From: Planctomycetaceae bacterium
GTDB lineage: Bacteria > Planctomycetota > Planctomycetia > Pirellulales > Thermoguttaceae
Assembly: GCA_031288955.1 (NCBI GenBank)
Contig: JAITQJ010000004.1
Span: forward strand, 1-9,462
Direction of reading: 5' to 3'
Length of the DNA stretch: 9,462 nt
Part shown: positions 6,754-9,462 of the stretch, one piece after another
Numbering within the stretch: the first letter of the stretch is position 1
Layout of the letters: the number at the start of each line of letters is the position of its first letter
The notes under the pieces: generated by a model
What the model was told of the DNA's origin: nothing
What the model saw: only the letters and a program-made list of their open reading frames with translations
Database searches by the model: none
Position numbers and translations under genes: made by a program

Positions 6754-7605
6754 ATGCAAATCTATATTTCTGGACAGTTTTTCGATAAAAACGACGCTAA
6801 AGTCAGTGTCTTCGACCACGGATTCCTTTACGGCGACGGTATTTTTGAAGGTATGCGGGCTTATAACGGTAAAGTGTTCCGGCACCAGCAGCATCTCGAC
6901 CGCCTTTGGGACTCCGCAAAGAGTATCTTTCTCGAAATTCCAATGACGAAAGAGGCGGTCGAACAGGCGGTCAATGAGACGCTGCAAGTCAATAATCTGA
7001 AAGACGCATATATCCGTCTCATCGTAACACGGGGAAACGGCACGCTGGGTCTCGACGCACATCTTTGCAGCGAACCAAAAGTCATTATTATCGCCGCCGA
7101 ACTGGCTCTGTATCCAAAGGAGTATTACGAAAAAGGGCTGGAAATCGTTACGGCTTCGACTATCCGCACCAATCCGGGAATGTTGAGTCCGCAGGTCAAG
7201 TCGCTCAATTATCTTAACAACATTATGGCGAAGATTGAGGGACACCAAGCCGGCTGTATTGAAGTGCTGATGCTGAATGCGAAGGGCGAGGCTGCGGAGT
7301 GCAGCGGCGATAACATTTTCATTTATAAAAACGGCACTCTTCACACGCCGCCGGCAGAAGCAGGGATACTCGAAGGTATTACGCGCCGGGCAGTTCTGGA
7401 AATTGCAGAATCTGCCGGTATGAAAGTCAAAATTGCACCGATGACACGTCACGACATTTACACGGCGGACGAATGTTTTCTGACGGGAAGTGCTGCGGAA
7501 CTGATACCGGCGGTCAAACTCGACGGACGCATCATCGGTACCGGTAAACCCGGTCCGGTTATGCAAGACCTCCTCAAAAAATTTCAGGCGGAAACAAAAA
7601 GATGA
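6754..7605 (+). CDS. ilvE: Branched-chain amino acid aminotransferase (class IV, PLP-dependent)
   Basis: This 283-residue fold-type IV aminotransferase should exchange amino groups between leucine, isoleucine or valine and 2-oxoglutarate in the cytoplasm. The N-terminus carries the BCAT signature VSVFDHGFLYGDGIFEGMRAY (given as VSVFDHG at 17-23 and GDGIFEGMRAY at 27-37). R50 lies in the HLDRL phosphate-binding motif. The PLP-linking Lys149 sits in QVKSLNYLNN. E182 (AAECSGDNIF) would contact the pyridine nitrogen, and GILEGITRR (204-212) binds the cofactor phosphate. The length fits the short ilvE forms of archaea and many bacteria. D-amino-acid aminotransferases share the fold, but the N-terminal motif and SLNYLNN favour IlvE; substrate specificity remains inferred. 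No Shine-Dalgarno is visible before the ATG. rbfA follows after 85 bases with its own promoter candidate. Confidence 0.9.
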   Translation: MQIYISGQFFDKNDAKVSVFDHGFLYGDGIFEGMRAYNGKVFRHQQHLDRLWDSAKSIFLEIPMTKEAVEQAVNETLQVNNLKDAYIRLIVTRGNGTLGLDAHLCSEPKVIIIAAELALYPKEYYEKGLEIVTASTIRTNPGMLSPQVKSLNYLNNIMAKIEGHQAGCIEVLMLNAKGEAAECSGDNIFIYKNGTLHTPPAEAGILEGITRRAVLEIAESAGMKVKIAPMTRHDIYTADECFLTGSAAELIPAVKLDGRIIGTGKPGPVMQDLLKKFQAETKR

Positions 7606-7612
7606 TATTGAT

Positions 7613-7638
7613 GCCGAACCGGCGCATTTGTCTTGATT
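7613..7638 (+). terminator. Weak hairpin plus T-rich tract after ilvE
   Basis: GCCG (7613-7616) pairs with CGGC (7620-7623) across an AAC loop and is followed by a T-rich stretch (7626-7640). The stem is only 4 bp and the T-run is interrupted, so any termination would be partial. Confidence 0.2.
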
Positions 7639-7660
7639 TTCCCCTGATTTCAGGTACACT
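7633..7660 (+). promoter_or_regulatory. Candidate promoter of rbfA and the NHL gene
   Basis: TTGATT (7633-7638) and TACACT (7655-7660) are separated by 16 bases, each matching 4/6 of consensus. The start would be near 7667, about 24 bases before the rbfA ATG. Confidence 0.3.
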
Positions 7661-7690
7661 CCATTATCTACGAACAAGATTTTATTCCTA

Positions 7691-8035
7691 ATGTCCCGAC
7701 GAACTTTGAAAGCCGGTGAGACTATACGCCAAATTGTTGCTACGGCGATACTCATCGAAATACAAGACCCCCGAGTCAAAGATGTAACCGTCATCCGCGC
7801 CGAAGTTTCCGGCGATATGCAGACCGCAAAAGTTTACGTCTCTGTTATGGGCGATGAAACAAAACAAAACCTGTGCCTTAAAGGACTCAAGTCCTGTACA
7901 GGTTTTCTCCAGACAAAAATTGCCAAAGGTATGGACACAAGATATGTGCCGCATATCAATTTCGTTCTCGACCAAGGTGTAAAAAATCAACTGCTTGTAT
8001 CCAAAATACTTGCCGACGAAAAAGAGACATTATGA
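7691..8035 (+). CDS. rbfA: 30S ribosome-binding factor A
   Basis: This 114-residue protein fits RbfA, a small KH-fold factor that binds the immature 30S subunit near the 5' end of 16S rRNA and helps its late maturation, especially in the cold. Markers are an N-terminal helix RRTLKAGETIRQIVATAI, the IQDPRVKDVTV turn (27-37), the strand QTAKVYVSV (44-52), the helix with GFLQTKIAKGM (about 71-81) and the closing strand VPHINFVLD. The residue pattern and length are normal for the family (about 110-135). The gene stands apart from nusA, infB and truB, with which rbfA is commonly clustered. Its TGA overlaps the ATG of the next gene by the four bases ATGA (8032-8035), which points to translational coupling. 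No Shine-Dalgarno precedes its ATG. Confidence 0.88.
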   Translation: MSRRTLKAGETIRQIVATAILIEIQDPRVKDVTVIRAEVSGDMQTAKVYVSVMGDETKQNLCLKGLKSCTGFLQTKIAKGMDTRYVPHINFVLDQGVKNQLLVSKILADEKETL

Positions 8036-9141
8036 CCGGTTCCGATACTCCCCAATCCGAACATCAGCGCGAACCTAATTCCTATTCTCCGCAGAACACC
8101 GGAATTCTCGTTGCCGTCATCATCCTTGCCGGTGCGCTCGGTGTCTGTCTTGTATCGCTGCTGAACCAAAACAATAATCTGAATCTAAGTGTTAAAAGTC
8201 ATCAGTACGTTCCGCCGCAATGGATAACGTACCGCCAAACGAAACTCATTGAAGTCGGAGTAACCGAACCGCTTTGTTTCGCCGCCGTTGACGGCAATTC
8301 CTTTGTTACCGGTGAAGCCTCTCCGCCGTCGCTGATTGTTTTCGATTATAACGGTCAAACCGTCAAGCGGTTTCCGCTGCCGCAAAAACCGGAAGCGGTA
8401 ACTTTTTGTAACGAAAAGTTTGCCGTTGCCTTTGCAGACGGTATCGGTATTTACAATGCTGACGGTAAACACGAAAAGACGCTGCAAACGTCAATGCCGC
8501 AGACGGACATACGCAGTCTTGTTTTTACGGACGATGCTGTTTTTGCTGCTGATACCGCTGCCCGGCGAATTTATAAGTTTGACTCTGCCGGTACGCTCGT
8601 GAAAACGTTCGGTGAAGCATACGCCGGTGCTGAAAAAGACGGCAGTACGGCAGAACAAGGCGGAGAGCATTTTACCGGTTTTACGGTTTACCAATCGCCG
8701 CTTACAATGACGCTTTCGCCGAAGACGGGATTGCTGCATATTACAAATCCGGGCAGGCACCGCATTGAAACATTTACGCAGGACGGGCAGTATGAGGCGG
8801 CGTTGAGTTGGGGTTATGCTTCCGGCGATTTAGGCGGCTTTGCCGGCTGCTGTAATCCGGTTGCTGTTGCATCGCTTGCGGACGGACGGACGATTACTGC
8901 CGAAAAGGGAGTGTCTCGTGTCAAAATTTACCGTACGAATAGGCTTTTGGATTGTGTTGTTGCCGGTCCGGGAGAACTTGACCATTGTCCGTTATCAATT
9001 CCCAAACGGCGGAGAGTGAAGGCGAATGACCGCAATTTTGCCGTCGGAGTGCTGCCGAATGAGAGCATTGCGGTATTCGATTTGAATTGGAAACTCTTGA
9101 GGATATTTACGCCGAGGCAGGAAAACAAAGGGAGTGATTAG
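8032..9141 (+). CDS. Membrane-anchored NHL-type beta-propeller protein
   Basis: This 369-residue protein has a hydrophilic N-terminus (1-22), one membrane helix (about 24-45, GILVAVIILAGALGVCLVSLL) and a long extracytoplasmic domain made of short repeated strands of NHL/six-bladed-propeller type. Blade-like units include LIVFDYNGQTVKRFPLP, IYKFDSAGTLVKTFG, RIETFTQDGQYEAAL and VKIYRTNRLLDCVVAGP. The segment GFAGCCNPVAVASLADGRTI with the Cys pair 273-274 and then EKGVSRVKIY is a signature I associate with an uncharacterised family common in Planctomycetota and Verrucomicrobiota. Its function is unknown; propellers of this kind usually bind proteins or ligands. It is translationally coupled to rbfA, which is probably incidental to function. 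No signal-peptidase site is evident, so it should stay anchored. Confidence 0.75.
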   Translation: MTGSDTPQSEHQREPNSYSPQNTGILVAVIILAGALGVCLVSLLNQNNNLNLSVKSHQYVPPQWITYRQTKLIEVGVTEPLCFAAVDGNSFVTGEASPPSLIVFDYNGQTVKRFPLPQKPEAVTFCNEKFAVAFADGIGIYNADGKHEKTLQTSMPQTDIRSLVFTDDAVFAADTAARRIYKFDSAGTLVKTFGEAYAGAEKDGSTAEQGGEHFTGFTVYQSPLTMTLSPKTGLLHITNPGRHRIETFTQDGQYEAALSWGYASGDLGGFAGCCNPVAVASLADGRTITAEKGVSRVKIYRTNRLLDCVVAGPGELDHCPLSIPKRRRVKANDRNFAVGVLPNESIAVFDLNWKLLRIFTPRQENKGSD

Positions 9142-9167
9142 CCCTGACGAGGTACGAAACAGCATTA

Positions 9168-9272
9168 AACTTGTTCGGTAACCAGAAAATAGGCAAACTG
9201 CATAAATTCGATAAAATAAAACGTAGGCTTTTACAAGGTTTTATCCAATCTTCGGCAGTTACCGAACAAGTC
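9168..9272. mobile_element. MITE-like 105-base element with terminal inverted repeats and TA flanks
   Basis: ACTTGTTCGGTAAC (9169-9182) is matched exactly by its inverted copy GTTACCGAACAAGT (9258-9271), and TA lies directly outside both ends (9166-9167 and 9273-9274). The first base inside the TA differs (A on the left, G on the right). The interior is AT-rich and has no reading frame, as in non-autonomous miniature elements. TA target duplication is typical of IS630/Tc1-mariner elements and of some IS5-family groups. The family cannot be named from this alone. Confidence 0.55.
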
Positions 9273-9363
9273 TATTATCGTCAAAAAATTACTAAAAAAT
9301 AAGTGAGATGCTAGGCAAGAGCAAAAAAAAAAAAAAGGATTATAATAGACTTGTTCGGTAACT
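9257..9363. repeat. Perfect 22-base inverted repeat pair
   Basis: The 22 bases at 9257-9278 are the exact reverse complement of 9342-9363, separated by 63 bases. They include the shared 14-base motif plus ATAATAG outside it and one T inside. In RNA this would fold into a long stem. As DNA it looks like two element ends pointing away from each other. Confidence 0.8.
9323..9336 (+). repeat. Homopolymer run of 14 A
   Basis: Fourteen consecutive A lie between the two arms of the 22-base inverted repeat, in a generally A-rich stretch (9284-9336). On the minus strand this is a T14 tract. Such a run is prone to slippage and to sequencing error. Confidence 0.85.
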
Positions 9364-9462
9364 TTAATTGAGGCGATTTGTGATTTGGTATATCCCTGAT
9401 TGCATAGAGGTGGTATGATAAACTTTCTCTTTCCTCGTCAAGGAGTCGATGACGAAACGCTG
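9348..9462 (+). mobile_element. Probable left end of an insertion sequence, truncated by the window
   Basis: A third copy of the motif, GACTTGTTCGGTAACT, starts at 9348 directly after TA (9346-9347) and points inward to the right. A purine-rich ribosome-site-like GAGGTGG (9407-9413) and an ATG (9415) follow 50-65 bases inside it, the layout expected for a transposase gene next to a terminal repeat. The other end and the transposase body lie outside the window. Confidence 0.4.
9415..9462 (+). CDS. Start of an unidentified reading frame, possibly a transposase
   Basis: ATG at 9415 opens 16 codons up to the window edge (MINFLFPRQGVDDETL). GAGG at 9407-9410 sits four bases before the ATG, closer than ideal but the best ribosome site of any gene here. 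I do not recognise the peptide. Only its position behind a repeat that looks like an IS end suggests a transposase. A second ATG in another frame (9449) has AAGGAG three bases upstream and is an alternative start. Confidence 0.3.
   Translation, partial: MINFLFPRQGVDDETL

Noticed and set aside
6622..7794. A 390-codon open frame on the minus strand covering ilvE and its upstream region
   Set aside because: It lies wholly antisense to a well-supported aminotransferase and the start of rbfA, is rich in Arg, Cys, Phe and His in a way typical of reverse-frame translation, and shows no domain pattern. It is a by-product of codon bias.
9166..9363. Three copies of a short motif as a possible CRISPR array
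   Set aside because: The copies are in mixed orientation, spaced unevenly (about 75 and 70 bases between cores) and flanked by TA, which fits transposon ends and not a repeat-spacer array.

Overview
The window looks like a chromosomal segment of a bacterium from the Planctomycetota or a close relative in the PVC group. The pointers are a secreted single-domain DUF1080 (3-keto-disaccharide hydrolase) protein, a membrane-anchored NHL-type propeller with a GCCNP motif, intermediate GC, and gene starts mostly without Shine-Dalgarno sequences. The phylum is inferred from family distribution. No rRNA or other phylogenetic marker is present.

Left part (1-2791), all minus strand. The window opens inside an FxsA-family membrane protein gene that runs off the left edge. 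It has its own sigma70-like promoter with a small palindrome in the spacer. Between it and a dihydroxyacetone kinase DhaK-type subunit lies a frameshifted relic of an IS1595/ISXO2-type transposase, which begins right after the dhaK stop codon. An EamA/DMT-family transporter lies upstream of dhaK. No dhaL or dhaM is present, so the kinase subunit is an orphan here.

Middle part (2792-6523). Divergent from the transporter is a 972-residue soluble hybrid sensor kinase (PAS-GAF-PAS-HisKA-HATPase-REC-REC). Its candidate promoter has a -35 box embedded in a long inverted repeat. Converging on it, 12 bases away, is the secreted DUF1080 protein.

Right part (6524-9141). A 230-base divergent intergenic region carries candidate promoters in both directions and a cluster of GATTGC half-sites. 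It is followed on the plus strand by a branched-chain aminotransferase (ilvE), then rbfA, whose stop overlaps by ATGA the start of the membrane-anchored NHL-repeat protein.

Right edge (9142-9462). This AT-rich stretch carries three copies of a 14-base motif, each preceded by TA. Two face each other and bound a 105-base MITE-like element. The third faces outward to the right, with a possible reading frame starting 66 bases further on, so it may be the left end of a related insertion sequence. A perfect 22-base inverted repeat and an A14 run lie in the same stretch.

Apart from these mobile remnants the region looks like ordinary housekeeping and regulatory content. No obvious new multi-gene system is visible. 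The most distinctive items are the TA-flanked repeat element, the transposase relic and the operator-like repeats in the two divergent intergenic regions.
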